Below are positions 8,059 through 18,081 of a stretch of DNA of 51,669 nt, in pieces. Origin of the DNA: Limosilactobacillus sp. Its GTDB lineage: Bacteria; Bacillota; Bacilli; Lactobacillales; Lactobacillaceae. Every line of letters starts with the position of its first letter. The stretch's first letter is position 1. The notes beneath the pieces were generated by a model. It saw only the letters and a program-made list of their open reading frames with translations, did not search any database and was not told where the DNA came from. The DNA is taken from assembly GCF_022651205.1 (NCBI RefSeq), contig NZ_JALCQI010000007.1, positions 1 to 51,669 on the forward strand, in the 5' to 3' direction. Both the position numbers and the translations under genes were made by a program.

Positions 8059-8997
8059 CTATCCTTTATCACGAAGGTTAGCCCCATCCATTTCGTATTG
8101 CCGTGAGAGAAACTTAATTCGTTCCATGATCCGACTTGCCTTTACGGGCTCTTCTTCCCCTTTGACATTCACAGTCAAATGCTCTTGAAGTTCATTCATT
8201 GAGAAATTAGAACTAAAGAAAGTTGGTAATTCTTCTTGCATTCTATACTCCAAAATAACTCCGAGAATATCATCACGAGCCCAAGTAGTCATTGCATCCG
8301 CCCCAATATCATCGAGGACTAGTACCGGTGCTCTTTTTACTGCATCTAGTTTTTGACCTAAATTATTATTCTTAATTGAATTTCGCATTTCAACCACGAA
8401 ACTTGGGAAATGCATCATGGTTGTCGCAACACCTTTTTGGCGTGCAAGTTCATTAGCAATTGCCCCTAAAAGATAGGTCTTACCGACACCAAATCGACCA
8501 TAAAGGTACAGTCCAGGACGAAAATCATTTGCGGAATACTGTTCAACAAAATCAAGTGCTGAATTTAGGGCAGTATTCCGTTTCTCAGTTTGGTGAGCAT
8601 CATCGATATAAAAATTATCGAATGACGAACTACGGATAAATTTCGGCATATTAATTGAGGAAACCAACTGCTTGATATGCGCTACACGTTGCTGCTCTAT
8701 CAGCTTCTTAGTTGGAACGTAGGTAACGTCAATTTGTCCTGCATTAACGATTAACTGCGGTGAATAGCCAGGAGCTACCGTTGCTGTCCCCTTATTGAGC
8801 AATTGCTTCTCATGATAGTATTCATAAAGCTTGGCTTCTCCCCGATCAATTGCCTGCGGTGAAAGGACTTTGGCATTATTCTTTAAGAATGAAGAAACCT
8901 CTGGATCCTTTAATACTTGGCTCATCATCTGTTCATATGCAGAGCCAAAATTGCGTTTTTCCATAATTTCCTTCATTGTTTTGCTTAATGACTTCAC
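8059..8997 (-). CDS. dnaI: primosomal protein DnaI (helicase loader ATPase)
   Basis: 312-residue AAA+ loader that delivers replicative helicase DnaC to DNA together with DnaB and DnaD. The N-terminal helicase-binding part spans about residues 1-95. Walker A is GRFGVGKT at residues 167-174 and Walker B is VLVLDD ending at residue 230. The start is a GTG overlapping the dnaB stop in GTGA, so the two are translationally coupled. Confidence 0.95.
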   Translation of the reverse strand: MKSLSKTMKEIMEKRNFGSAYEQMMSQVLKDPEVSSFLKNNAKVLSPQAIDRGEAKLYEYYHEKQLLNKGTATVAPGYSPQLIVNAGQIDVTYVPTKKLIEQQRVAHIKQLVSSINMPKFIRSSSFDNFYIDDAHQTEKRNTALNSALDFVEQYSANDFRPGLYLYGRFGVGKTYLLGAIANELARQKGVATTMMHFPSFVVEMRNSIKNNNLGQKLDAVKRAPVLVLDDIGADAMTTWARDDILGVILEYRMQEELPTFFSSNFSMNELQEHLTVNVKGEEEPVKASRIMERIKFLSRQYEMDGANLRDKG

Positions 8998-10376
8998 TTG
9001 TTCTCATCCCTTTCGGAACTGTTTGTTTTCTTCCTTCTGGCTAATCGCTGACGAAGTTTCTTTAATTGTTCCGGTGTTGATTTTTCACCTTGTTTTTCGT
9101 CTTCTTTCGTCCATGCAGGCATTTTCTCCCTAACTGTTGTTACTCGCTGACGATAACGGTTTGACTGCCGACCAGACCGCTTCTGAGCTTTCTTGTTAGC
9201 AAAGGTTTGAATCTGTTCGAGTGCGCCCTTTGCAGTGGTAACTCCAGCACGTAACCAGTTATTGGCAATCGCGTTAACGTAATTTGCCTGAAGAGTTGGT
9301 CGCTCAAGAGATGCAACCACATACCAAGAAAGAACATTCACAACGCCCGGATTCAATTGCTGTTCCTGAATCAGGCTTCGAATGATCGCCCTTTCTCCAG
9401 AAGTAACAAAGCCCCCCATTTGTTGCTTCAACTGCTGAAGAAAGGTAATTGGAGCATAGTAATTACAAGCCTCAATCAATTGTTGTTCCTCTTGAGAAGG
9501 ACTAACTTGCTGACTCGCCTTTTGCTTGTTTTTACTTGTTTCAATTTTCTTAGCGTCAACTCGATATTTACTTGCAATAATCTGTTTAAGTCTTTGCGGT
9601 TTGATCCTATTTGAGGATAGATCCGTCGCTTGTGTCAGCAAACGAGCCATTGATGGTTCATCAATACCATAAAGACGGTGTTCAACCTCAATTAATTCAC
9701 GATTTAATGATAGGTCTTCTTCCGTAATTGGCTGCCCTTTCAATAACTGAACCAATGTCGGCCAATCAAAATCAGTTATGTTTTCTTGCTTTGCTAATCT
9801 TGGTTCATCACCGATTTTTTTCCGTGCGGCACCAATTTCAGCTGGTAAATGAGTAATCAGTTGTTCATTAACATGAAAAACATCAAAAAAGTTCCGGGTA
9901 ATCTCCTTCAATGAGGAATGGACTTTTGGTAATGAAAAACGGCTGGCAAATTTTTGCAACTCATTAAAACGACTCTCGCCAACAGCCTCTAATAACAATA
10001 CGCTCAAAAGATTATCATTAATAAATTCATCTGGGGTAATCGTCGGCTGTAACTCATAAACAAATAACTCCCCTAGCTGATCGGTTTGCCTAAACGTCCG
10101 TAACATTCCTGTCGCTTCTAACCGCTGAATAGCATCATCTGCCGCCTGACGACCAGCATTTAATTGAATAAGCAACTGTGATTGTGGTTGTCGCTCACTA
10201 ATTACTGGTCTATCACTTAACTTTGTCCGTAATGCGTGAAACATTGCAAAAGAAACGGGACCGAGGATTGGTTGATAAAACAACTCAAAAACATGTTCAT
10301 CAAAGTTTGACCATTGGTAACTGGCAGTAACAATATATCCAGCTCCTGGATCAAAAACTACTTTATCTTCAGTCAT
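8994..10376 (-). CDS. dnaB: replication initiation and membrane attachment protein DnaB
   Basis: 460-residue Firmicutes DnaB (helicase co-loader, not the E. coli helicase). It has the N-terminal winged-helix-like region beginning YQWSNFDEHVFELFYQPILG and a C-terminal DnaD-like domain (about residues 305-380, with YYAPITFLQQL and VVNVLSWYVV). The tail is rich in Arg and Lys. It lies between nrdR and dnaI, the standard order. Confidence 0.93.
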   Translation of the reverse strand: MTEDKVVFDPGAGYIVTASYQWSNFDEHVFELFYQPILGPVSFAMFHALRTKLSDRPVISERQPQSQLLIQLNAGRQAADDAIQRLEATGMLRTFRQTDQLGELFVYELQPTITPDEFINDNLLSVLLLEAVGESRFNELQKFASRFSLPKVHSSLKEITRNFFDVFHVNEQLITHLPAEIGAARKKIGDEPRLAKQENITDFDWPTLVQLLKGQPITEEDLSLNRELIEVEHRLYGIDEPSMARLLTQATDLSSNRIKPQRLKQIIASKYRVDAKKIETSKNKQKASQQVSPSQEEQQLIEACNYYAPITFLQQLKQQMGGFVTSGERAIIRSLIQEQQLNPGVVNVLSWYVVASLERPTLQANYVNAIANNWLRAGVTTAKGALEQIQTFANKKAQKRSGRQSNRYRQRVTTVREKMPAWTKEDEKQGEKSTPEQLKKLRQRLARRKKTNSSERDENK

Positions 10377-10393
10377 TATGGCCTCGTTCTCCC

Positions 10394-10858
10394 CTATTTC
10401 TTATCGCCGTTCTTCATCATTGATTCTAGTTCATTCATAAACGCATCGACATCCTTAAATTGACGATAGACACTTGCAAAACGAATATAGGCAATTTCAT
10501 CCACATCTTTCAGTTCCTGCATTACGAACTTACCAATCACCTGACTAGATACTTCATTTTCTCCAAGACTCCGAACTTCTTTTTCAATCTTATCAGCAAT
10601 CTTAGTTAAACGTTCCATGCTAACAGGACGTTTTTCGGCTGATCTGACGATTCCGTTCAAAACCTTTTGTCGACTAAATTCTTGCCTGGTTCCATCCTTT
10701 TTAATTACTAACAGTGGCGTCTCCTCGTAACGCTCAAAAGTAGTAAACCGAAAGCCACAATGAACGCATTCCCGACGACGACGAATAAAGGTTCCATCTT
10801 CACTCGGTCGACTATCAACAACCCGTGAACCATTTTTATGACAATGTGGACAACGCAT
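10394..10858 (-). CDS. nrdR: transcriptional repressor NrdR
   Basis: 154-residue repressor of ribonucleotide reductase genes. The N-terminal zinc ribbon uses CPHC at residues 3-6 and CVHC about 28 residues later, and the ATP-cone domain follows (VIKKDGTRQEFSRQKVLNGI). ATP and dATP binding set its DNA-binding state. AGGAGG precedes the ATG. It is followed after 17 bases by dnaB. Confidence 0.97.
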   Translation of the reverse strand: MRCPHCHKNGSRVVDSRPSEDGTFIRRRRECVHCGFRFTTFERYEETPLLVIKKDGTRQEFSRQKVLNGIVRSAEKRPVSMERLTKIADKIEKEVRSLGENEVSSQVIGKFVMQELKDVDEIAYIRFASVYRQFKDVDAFMNELESMMKNGDKK

Positions 10859-10901
10859 TTGGCTTCCCTCCTTAATATCGTTTTAAATACTTATAATTTT
10901 A

Positions 10902-11507
10902 TCATAGCTTACAACTATGCATTTGATCAATCAACGCGGCAACCTGTCGTTTTAATTCTTCCCGATTACCATTGTTATCAATCAAGATATCGGCTAGTTG
11001 CTTTTTCTTAGCCAACGGCATTTGGGCATTAATTCGTTGTTCCGCCTCATTTCTAGAATAGCCGTTTCGTTTCATTAGCCGCTGAATCTGTACTGCTCGA
11101 TCAACTGCGACAACAATAACCAAGTCACAATCACGAGCATAGTCCGCTTCAAACAGCAACGGAACATCCAGAATAATATATGGAAACTGCCGATCCTTAT
11201 AGAGATTTACTTGCTGCCAAATTTCATCACGAATAAGAGGTTGCATTGTCGAGTTTAGCTCATCTAACTTCTCTTGATCATTAAAGACAAGTGAACCTAA
11301 AGCCCGGCGATTTAATGATTGATCAGGATTAAGGATTGTCGTTCCGAACACTCTCGTTAATTGTGCTAATCCCTTTGAGTGAGCAGACTGCAGCTGACGA
11401 ACAATTTGGTCAGCATCAATAACTGGATAGCCACTCAACCTCAACAAGTTACTAACCGTTGACTTGCCACTTGCGATTCCACCAGTTAAACCAATTAATT
11501 TAGTCAT
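10902..11507 (-). CDS. coaE: dephospho-CoA kinase
   Basis: 201-residue CoaE, the last step of coenzyme A synthesis. The P-loop is GLTGGIASGKST at residues 6-17, followed by the DADQIVRQL and LDVPLLFEADY motifs. It overlaps the end of mutM by eight bases, a widespread pairing. Confidence 0.96.
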   Translation of the reverse strand: MTKLIGLTGGIASGKSTVSNLLRLSGYPVIDADQIVRQLQSAHSKGLAQLTRVFGTTILNPDQSLNRRALGSLVFNDQEKLDELNSTMQPLIRDEIWQQVNLYKDRQFPYIILDVPLLFEADYARDCDLVIVVAVDRAVQIQRLMKRNGYSRNEAEQRINAQMPLAKKKQLADILIDNNGNREELKRQVAALIDQMHSCKL

Positions 11508-12342
11508 TAGTTTTCTCCATTAGCGGTTGGCAATGAGGGCAAAATGTTGTTCCCCGCTGGTTTACTTTAATCTTAACCATTTTTGTACCACAACGCGGAC
11601 AGCGATCGCCACCATGCCCATACGCATTTAACCGGTCCTGAAAGGCACCCGCATCACCGAATGCATTCTTAAATGTATGAACTGTTGTCCCCTTATACTT
11701 AGTAGCAATCGATAATTCTTTAATAATATTATCATGCAATGTTTGAACCTGAGCTTGACTAAGGGAATTAGCCGGTTGCTCAGGATTAATTCGACTCATC
11801 CACAAAACCTCATCAGCATAAATATTCCCTAACCCAGCAACGTGGCGTTGATTAAGTAAAAATGGTTTAATCTTCCCCCGACTACGATGAAGGATCTTTT
11901 GAAAATACTCAACCTTAAAGTCAGCCGCTGTTGGTTCAGGACCAATTGTCTTGAGTCCTCCAACAGTCATCTCCTCGCCAGTCTTAACAAGGGTCATCCG
12001 GCCAAACTTACGGGTATCACGATAACAAAGTTCTGTCCCATCAGTGAATTTAAATACAACGTGAGTATGCTTATCAACCGGAGTATTAACTGGTTGGGAG
12101 TAATAGCTACCTTCCATTCGTAAATGTGAAACCATTGTGAGCTGATTACTAAAGCGAAAAAGAAGGTACTTACCACGTCGATCTACCGTCTCGATCGTCT
12201 GGCCAATTAAAGATTGCCTGAAATCTTCAACGTCATTAGTAATTGTCTTGCCGTAATAAACATCGATCCCGTTAATTTTTCGGCCAGTGGCAATTTTTAA
12301 TAATCCCCGACGAACCGTCTCAACTTCTGGTAATTCCGGCAT
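11500..12342 (-). CDS. mutM: formamidopyrimidine-DNA glycosylase
   Basis: 280-residue Fpg/MutM that removes 8-oxoguanine and related lesions. The catalytic N-terminus PELPEVETVRRGL is intact (Pro2 and Glu3 after Met removal). The helix-two-turn-helix region has AGLGNIYADEVLW, and the C-terminal zinc finger has CPRC and CPHC. TGAGGAG precedes the ATG. It lies directly after polA. Confidence 0.97.
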   Translation of the reverse strand: MPELPEVETVRRGLLKIATGRKINGIDVYYGKTITNDVEDFRQSLIGQTIETVDRRGKYLLFRFSNQLTMVSHLRMEGSYYSQPVNTPVDKHTHVVFKFTDGTELCYRDTRKFGRMTLVKTGEEMTVGGLKTIGPEPTAADFKVEYFQKILHRSRGKIKPFLLNQRHVAGLGNIYADEVLWMSRINPEQPANSLSQAQVQTLHDNIIKELSIATKYKGTTVHTFKNAFGDAGAFQDRLNAYGHGGDRCPRCGTKMVKIKVNQRGTTFCPHCQPLMEKTND

Positions 12343-12360
12343 TTTAACTATCTCCTCACT

Positions 12361-15021
12361 TTATTTCTTCAAATCATACCACGTATCACCGTATTTACTG
12401 TCTACCTTAAGGGGAACGGATAATTTAACAGCTGAATCCATTACGGATGGAACTAATTTATTTAATACAGGAATCTCATCTTTTGGTGCTTCAAAAACCA
12501 ATTCGTCATGAATTTGAAGAAGCATTTTTGCTTTTAATTGACGTTTTTCTAATTCGTCCTGCATTTTAATCATTGCAATTTTAATAATATCCGCGGCGCT
12601 TCCTTGAATTGGCGTGTTCATTGCTGTCCGTTCAGCAAACGAGCGGCGGTTAAAACTTTTGGCATTTATATCCGGCAAATAACGGCGACGATGAGTAATC
12701 GTTTCGACATAACCATGTTCACGAGCAAACTCAATGGTGTCATGGATATAATCTTGGACCTTAGGAAATTCCTTAAAATAACTTTGAATAAATTCATGTG
12801 CCTGACTTCGACTAACATGAATTCGTTGTGCCAAACCGTAGTCGCTAATTCCGTAAACAATTCCAAAGTTAACGGCCTTTGCTCGACGTCGCATATTTCG
12901 GTCTATTTCTTGATCAGGTTTTAAGTGGAAGATCCGGCGTGCAGTACTTGCGTGAATATCTTCACCGTTCTTAAAATCTTCCTGGAGATTATGATCACCC
13001 GTAATATGGGCCAATACCCGCAATTCCACTTGTGAATAGTCAGATGAGAAGATCTGCCAACCATCATGGCTTGGAACAAATGCACGACGGATCTGACGGC
13101 CTTCTGGCAACCGTACTGGGATGTTTTGCAGGTTTGGATCAACGGATGATAATCGACCGGTTTGGGTCAGCGTTTGTAAGTAACGGGTATGAATCTTTTG
13201 GTCACTTGAATGGATTACCTTTAGAAGACCCTTAATATATGTTGATTGGAGCTTTGAAATTTGACGGTATTGGAGGATGTTTTCAACAATTGGGGCCTGA
13301 TCTGCCAATTTTTCAAGAACTTCGACAGCCGTTGAGTAACCCGTCTTCGTTTTTTTGATTACGGGTAATTTTAGCTTTTCAAACAAGATTTTACCCAGCT
13401 GCTTAGTGGAATTAATATTAAACTCTTCACCAGCCTCTTGGTAAATCTGATCTTGAATTTCCGCTAACCGTTCTGTCAGCTTGCTTCCCATATTCTTCAG
13501 TGTTTGAGCATCAACATGAACCCCTGTAATCTCCATCTTCGCCAACACCCGTGTTAACGGTAGCTCGATATCCGTGTAAAGTGGCAGCTGTTCATTTTCT
13601 TTCAATTGGTCAAACAGCTTCGTCCTTAAAGCTTCAATTGCGCGCGCTTTATTAGCAAGATGTTCAAAGAAGAGCTGATCATCATCGGGAATCGCTCGTT
13701 TAACCCCCTTGCCGTAAACCTCTTCATCCGTCTGAACATCATGATACTCGTGTTCATGAGCTAATTTACCAAGATCATTACTGTTATCATTCGTGTTTAA
13801 TAAGTACGATGCTAGGAGAAGATCAAAATCAACCCCACTCAAACTAATACCAAGACGATTTAAACCAACTATTTGTGCTTTGGCATTAAAGACGTCTTTC
13901 TTAATTTCTGGTGACGTTAACCATTGCTTAATTTGCTTGGATTTTAATAATTCAGGATTACGGCTAACTAACCATTGCTTTTCGTTACCAATCGCAAATC
14001 CAGCAAATGGTGACGTATGATAGTTAGCATCTGGCATTTCTAAGTAAAAACTGCCCCGCTCGCCTAACTTAGTAACTAAGTCTAAGTTTTGAGCCGTTAA
14101 TTCTGTATATTTAATTGGCGCTATTTGAGTATCCTCACCTTCAAAGGTTACATTCATGTTCTTAAGGAAAGAATTAAAGTCCATCTTTTGGTAGAAGTCC
14201 ACTAAATTTTCAGTCTGTGGGCCAAAATATTTCAGGTCAGCTAACTTAATATCAAGTGGTGCATCCCTAAGAATCGTTGCAAGCGTCTTACATTGACGAG
14301 CAATTGCCTCTTCTTCCACAAGGTGTTCCTTCATCTTGCTCTTCTTTAATTGATCGATATTCTCGTAAATTCCTTCAACCGAGCCAAATTGCTTTACTAA
14401 CTTAATTGCTGTCTTCTCACCAATCTTAGTGACCCCAGGATAATTATCAGAGGAATCACCCATTAACGCTTTCATATCAATAATCTGTGTCGGCGTAATC
14501 CCTAATTTTTCTTCAACATGTTCCGGCGTATAGTGCTCAGTATCAGTAACTCCCTTATGAGTAACGGCAACGGTTGTGTGTGCGCTTGCTAATTGTGTTA
14601 GGTCTCGGTCACCGGTAACGATTAGGGTTTCGTATCCTGCAGCATCTGCTTCTTTTGCAAGGGTCCCAATAATATCGTCTGCTTCGTACCCCTTTAATTC
14701 ATAGCTATGGAGCCCACAATCTTGGACCAATTCACGAACATACGGAAACTGTTCACTTAATTCCTCAGGGGTTTTGTTCCTTCCACCCTTATAATCACTG
14801 TACATTTTTGTCCTGAAGGTTACCTTACCGGCATCAAACGCAACTAGTGCGGCATCCGGATGAAAGCTCTTCAATACATGATCAAGCATCAATTTAAAGC
14901 CATAAATCGCCGCGGTATGCAGACCATCCTTATTAGTAAACTTATCAATCTGATTGTGCATCGCAAAAAATGCTCGAAATACGATGCTATTACCGTCAAT
15001 CAATAATAATTGCTTTGCCAT
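12361..15021 (-). CDS. polA: DNA polymerase I
   Basis: 886-residue Pol I for Okazaki-fragment processing and repair. The 5'-3' exonuclease domain fills about residues 1-290 (LLLIDGNSIVFRAFFA, GYEADDIIGTLA). The middle 3'-5' exonuclease-like domain lacks the usual DxE motif (the first acidic site reads SFYLEMPDAN), so proofreading is probably lost, as in Bacillus Pol I. Polymerase motifs A (SSDYSQVELRVLAHI), B (RRRAKAVNFGIVYG) and C (QIHDELVFEAP) are intact. mutM follows after 18 bases. Confidence 0.97.
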   Translation of the reverse strand: MAKQLLLIDGNSIVFRAFFAMHNQIDKFTNKDGLHTAAIYGFKLMLDHVLKSFHPDAALVAFDAGKVTFRTKMYSDYKGGRNKTPEELSEQFPYVRELVQDCGLHSYELKGYEADDIIGTLAKEADAAGYETLIVTGDRDLTQLASAHTTVAVTHKGVTDTEHYTPEHVEEKLGITPTQIIDMKALMGDSSDNYPGVTKIGEKTAIKLVKQFGSVEGIYENIDQLKKSKMKEHLVEEEAIARQCKTLATILRDAPLDIKLADLKYFGPQTENLVDFYQKMDFNSFLKNMNVTFEGEDTQIAPIKYTELTAQNLDLVTKLGERGSFYLEMPDANYHTSPFAGFAIGNEKQWLVSRNPELLKSKQIKQWLTSPEIKKDVFNAKAQIVGLNRLGISLSGVDFDLLLASYLLNTNDNSNDLGKLAHEHEYHDVQTDEEVYGKGVKRAIPDDDQLFFEHLANKARAIEALRTKLFDQLKENEQLPLYTDIELPLTRVLAKMEITGVHVDAQTLKNMGSKLTERLAEIQDQIYQEAGEEFNINSTKQLGKILFEKLKLPVIKKTKTGYSTAVEVLEKLADQAPIVENILQYRQISKLQSTYIKGLLKVIHSSDQKIHTRYLQTLTQTGRLSSVDPNLQNIPVRLPEGRQIRRAFVPSHDGWQIFSSDYSQVELRVLAHITGDHNLQEDFKNGEDIHASTARRIFHLKPDQEIDRNMRRRAKAVNFGIVYGISDYGLAQRIHVSRSQAHEFIQSYFKEFPKVQDYIHDTIEFAREHGYVETITHRRRYLPDINAKSFNRRSFAERTAMNTPIQGSAADIIKIAMIKMQDELEKRQLKAKMLLQIHDELVFEAPKDEIPVLNKLVPSVMDSAVKLSVPLKVDSKYGDTWYDLKK

Positions 15022-15144
15022 TTAATTTCCGCCCCTTCTCTTATTCCTAATTATTGTACCAAAGATTGCGAACCTTCGTTAATTCCCTGTTTATGGAATT
15101 AAAAAATATTGATAAAACCATTTTACTCTCCATTAAGCCTAAAA

Positions 15145-15180
15145 AACGAGGTAGGAATCACTTCAGATCCCTATCTCGTT
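15145..15180 (-). terminator. terminator after the BI-1 gene
   Basis: AACGAGAT / GTCTCGTT-type stem followed by a T-run on the minus strand (A-run 15141-15146), 20 bases past the stop at 15200. Confidence 0.75.
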
Positions 15181-15199
15181 TTCAATATTGGCTTTTTAA

Positions 15200-15913
15200 C
15201 TAATTTCTGTCACTCATTCCAAAAATTTGTAACAGTGAAATAAAGAGGTTAACAAAGTCTAAGTACAATTGTAACGCACCTAATACAGCCAACCCTGTTA
15301 CGGAAACTTGGTCAACGTAGTTAACGTAAATTTGCTTCATCTTTTGGGCATCCCACCCGGTTAAAACAGTAAAGATAATTACCGCAATAAAGGAAAAGAT
15401 GTAGGCAATGGCTGGACTCTGAAGAAACATATTAATAATATATGCAATAATCAGAGCGATTAAAGCTGCCATTGCGTGTGAACCGAATTTGGTTAAGTCA
15501 CGCTTCGTTACCGTCCCATAAACTGCCATTACAGTAAAGATAACAGATGACGAAACAAAAGCTGACGCAATGCTTGCTCCAGTATAAACACCCGCAATTA
15601 ACGCAAACTCAACTCCATAAATAATGGATATTAGCATTAACATCACAAAAGCACCAACTGGATTACGGGTAGCACTAAAGCTGACCCCCATAGAAAGTGC
15701 AATTGGCAACAGTAATACGAGCCAAATCATTGCTGGATGAGCACCAAAGTAACCGAAAACTGCTTGACGGAAAGTGTTCATTGTTAAATATGCAGAAATT
15801 GCAGAAACAAGGATTGCAACAACCATATTACCGTACATCCGGGTTAAAAACCGATTTAACCCTACGGAATCCGTTACAACCCGCCGCTGTGGCTGCTCAG
15901 AAAAGTTATTCAT
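15200..15913 (-). CDS. Bax inhibitor-1 / YccA family membrane protein
   Basis: 237-residue protein with about seven hydrophobic segments separated by very short loops, typical of the BI-1 (TMBIM) family. The family signature near the C-terminus is visible in GWDAQKMKQIY, followed by LGALQLYLDFVNLFISLLQIFG. Members act as pH-dependent calcium leaks (BsYetJ) or interact with FtsH; the role here is not known. It appears to be a single-gene unit closed by its own terminator. Confidence 0.92.
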   Translation of the reverse strand: MNNFSEQPQRRVVTDSVGLNRFLTRMYGNMVVAILVSAISAYLTMNTFRQAVFGYFGAHPAMIWLVLLLPIALSMGVSFSATRNPVGAFVMLMLISIIYGVEFALIAGVYTGASIASAFVSSSVIFTVMAVYGTVTKRDLTKFGSHAMAALIALIIAYIINMFLQSPAIAYIFSFIAVIIFTVLTGWDAQKMKQIYVNYVDQVSVTGLAVLGALQLYLDFVNLFISLLQIFGMSDRN

Positions 15914-15995
15914 TTAATATCATTCCTTTTAATTTGACTATCTTTGACCTTTTCAAGAATAATAACAAATCTAGTAACGAGCTTCAACCCTCTTA

Positions 15996-17303
15996 CTACT
16001 TATTCAACAATTCCTTATACTTATCTTCATACTTTTCAACATCCCCAGCACCCATGAAGACGATCACTGCATCATGGTAGTGAAGGAGTTTAGTCATTGT
16101 ATCCATATCAATTCCTTCACTATTGGGAATCTTTGCCTCAAGATCTTCACTAGAAATGTGACCGGCTTGTTCACGAATTGAACCAAAAATTGGGGTAACG
16201 AATACCTTGTCTGCCCGGCTTAATGATTCAGCAAAGCCATCAATATAAGCTGCTAACCGTGAATAAGTATGTGGTTGGAAAACGGCGATTACTTGGCGAT
16301 CTGGGTATTTTTGCCGTGCAGCATCAATGGTTGCTTTAATTTCACTCGGGTGGTGAGCGTAATCATCAATTACCTTCTCATCAGCAACATCAGTCTCGCT
16401 AAATCGTCGTTTGACTCCGGTAAAGTTTGCTAGTTCCCGCTTAATATCTGCCATATCAACGTGTTCCATGTATGCAACCGCGATTACAGCTAAGCTATTA
16501 AGAATACTATGTTCTCCATACAAATGAATGGTAAATGTTCCTAGCTTTTGATCCTTAAAGTAGGCGTCGTATGTTGAACCGGCTGGGGTCCGTTGAATAT
16601 TCTCAGCCCGAAAATCATCATTTTCATTTGTTCCGTAGTAATATACCGGTACGTTAACATTAAGTTGACGAAGGTTCTTGTCATCACCCCAGGCAAAGAT
16701 TGCCTTTTTTACTTGCTTACCGTATGTTTCAAAAGAATCACAGACATCATTAATATCCTTAAAGAAGTCCGGGTGATCGAAGTCAATGTTAGTCATAATA
16801 GCGTAATCTGGGTGGTAAGCCAAAAAGTGATCACGGTATTCATCTGCTTCAAAGACAAAGAAACGATCCTTGGCATTTCCCTTACCAACACCGTCACCAA
16901 TTAAGTAGCTTGTTGGTTCAACACCGTCAAGAACGTGGGCAAGCAAAGCGGTCGTACTAGTTTTACCATGAGCACCTGCAATTCCGATACTAGTGTGGCT
17001 AGTTACTTCCCATTCAACAGCTTCAGGATAACTCATAACCGTTAGCCCAAGTTCGTGCGCTCTTTTGACTTCAGGATGATCATCGCCGAATGCGTTCCCT
17101 TGAATAACAATCATTCCTGGCTTTAAGTTAGCAGGATCAAACGGTAAAATTTTAATTCCATTCTTTAACAATGGACCCTGAGTAAAGGTCTCTTTTTCAA
17201 TGTCTGATCCTAAAACTTGGTTTCCCTTATCATGAAGTATCCGAGCAAGTGATGCCATCCCAGTTCCTTTAATTCCAATAAAATAATAAGTTTGCTTATC
17301 CAT
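15996..17303 (-). CDS. murC: UDP-N-acetylmuramate--L-alanine ligase
   Basis: 435-residue MurC that adds the first amino acid to the peptidoglycan stem peptide. The N-terminal UDP-binding loop is [13 protein letters not shown], the ATP loop is [16 protein letters not shown] (about residues 108-123), and the catalytic block [14 protein letters not shown] is present. GGAACCGG precedes the ATG. It is cytoplasmic and lies about 40 bases after the ytpR-like gene, so the two may be cotranscribed. Confidence 0.97.
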   Translation of the reverse strand: MDKQTYYFIGIKGTGMASLARILHDKGNQVLGSDIEKETFTQGPLLKNGIKILPFDPANLKPGMIVIQGNAFGDDHPEVKRAHELGLTVMSYPEAVEWEVTSHTSIGIAGAHGKTSTTALLAHVLDGVEPTSYLIGDGVGKGNAKDRFFVFEADEYRDHFLAYHPDYAIMTNIDFDHPDFFKDINDVCDSFETYGKQVKKAIFAWGDDKNLRQLNVNVPVYYYGTNENDDFRAENIQRTPAGSTYDAYFKDQKLGTFTIHLYGEHSILNSLAVIAVAYMEHVDMADIKRELANFTGVKRRFSETDVADEKVIDDYAHHPSEIKATIDAARQKYPDRQVIAVFQPHTYSRLAAYIDGFAESLSRADKVFVTPIFGSIREQAGHISSEDLEAKIPNSEGIDMDTMTKLLHYHDAVIVFMGAGDVEKYEDKYKELLNK

Positions 17304-17342
17304 TAATCCGGTTCCTTTCCCAAAAAGTTATTAAATAAGTGG

Positions 17343-17993
17343 TTAATCTTTGGCAGGGAAATACGTATTTGCTCGGTCAAAGTCAACTGCTTCGCCAGTC
17401 TCTTGCCAATCATCAGGGATAATCCATAGTCCCTTCTTATCTGGGGCGTTCTTTAAGCGAAGTTCACGGAAACCACAAAGCATTCCATCACTTGCAACTC
17501 CCATCAACTCACCAGGCCAAATAATTTTTCCATCCGGCATCATAGCTCCTGGACGAGCAGCGACAACCTTAATGTGTTCCTTAACGTTAGGTGAACCGCA
17601 AACAATTTGGACGGTTTTCCCATCTTCCACCTGTGTTTGGGTAATCTTAAGGTGATCTGACTTTGGATGATCTTCAATCTTTTCAACATATCCAACGACA
17701 AACTTTGGTGTATGATCAGCAACCAACTTATCTTTAAAGCCAACCTTTTCCAATAATTCATTTAATTTTTCAACTTGAGCATCACTTAAAAATACTTGCC
17801 CTTGTTGTTCTTTTAGTTCAGGTAATAGTTGACTTGCATTAAAGAAGTTATAGCCAAGAAGGTGGCCATCCTTCGCGTCAATAATTTGTGTAACGTTTTC
17901 TTTGGTTGTGACGGTTTGACTAGCTGTATCAGGACCTGTAATTACAACTAATACGTCTCCCATTTCTTGGGGATTATAACTAGAAATTAACAT
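17343..17993 (-). CDS. ytpR: YtpR family tRNA-binding domain protein
   Basis: 216 residues: an N-terminal DUF4479 region (about 1-85) and a C-terminal OB-fold tRNA-binding domain of the EMAP/Arc1p type (VGYVEKIEDHPKSDHLKITQ through GSPNVKEHIKVVAARPGA). This resembles the N-terminal domain of the PheRS beta chain. ATG at 17993 is chosen over the adjoining TTG because AAGGA lies seven bases upstream. The thioredoxin gene precedes it and murC follows, resembling ytpP-ytpR in Bacillus. Confidence 0.9.
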   Translation of the reverse strand: MLISSYNPQEMGDVLVVITGPDTASQTVTTKENVTQIIDAKDGHLLGYNFFNASQLLPELKEQQGQVFLSDAQVEKLNELLEKVGFKDKLVADHTPKFVVGYVEKIEDHPKSDHLKITQTQVEDGKTVQIVCGSPNVKEHIKVVAARPGAMMPDGKIIWPGELMGVASDGMLCGFRELRLKNAPDKKGLWIIPDDWQETGEAVDFDRANTYFPAKD

Positions 17994-18023
17994 CAAATTT
18001 TCCTTTCTCCATCAAAATAACAA

Positions 18024-18060
18024 TGAAGGGAATCGTGATCGTCCCTCACTGACCCCTTCA
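18024..18060 (-). terminator. possible terminator or hairpin after the thioredoxin gene
   Basis: TGAAGGGG / CCCTTCA stem in the 85-base gap between trx and ytpR. The following minus-strand T-tract is weak (TTGTTATTTT), so it may only reduce readthrough. Confidence 0.4.
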
Positions 18061-18081
18061 TTCATTTTACCGATTACCATT

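Noticed and set aside
18024-18060. Riboswitch ahead of ytpR
   Set aside because: Only a single hairpin with a weak T-tract; no conserved aptamer sequence recognised.
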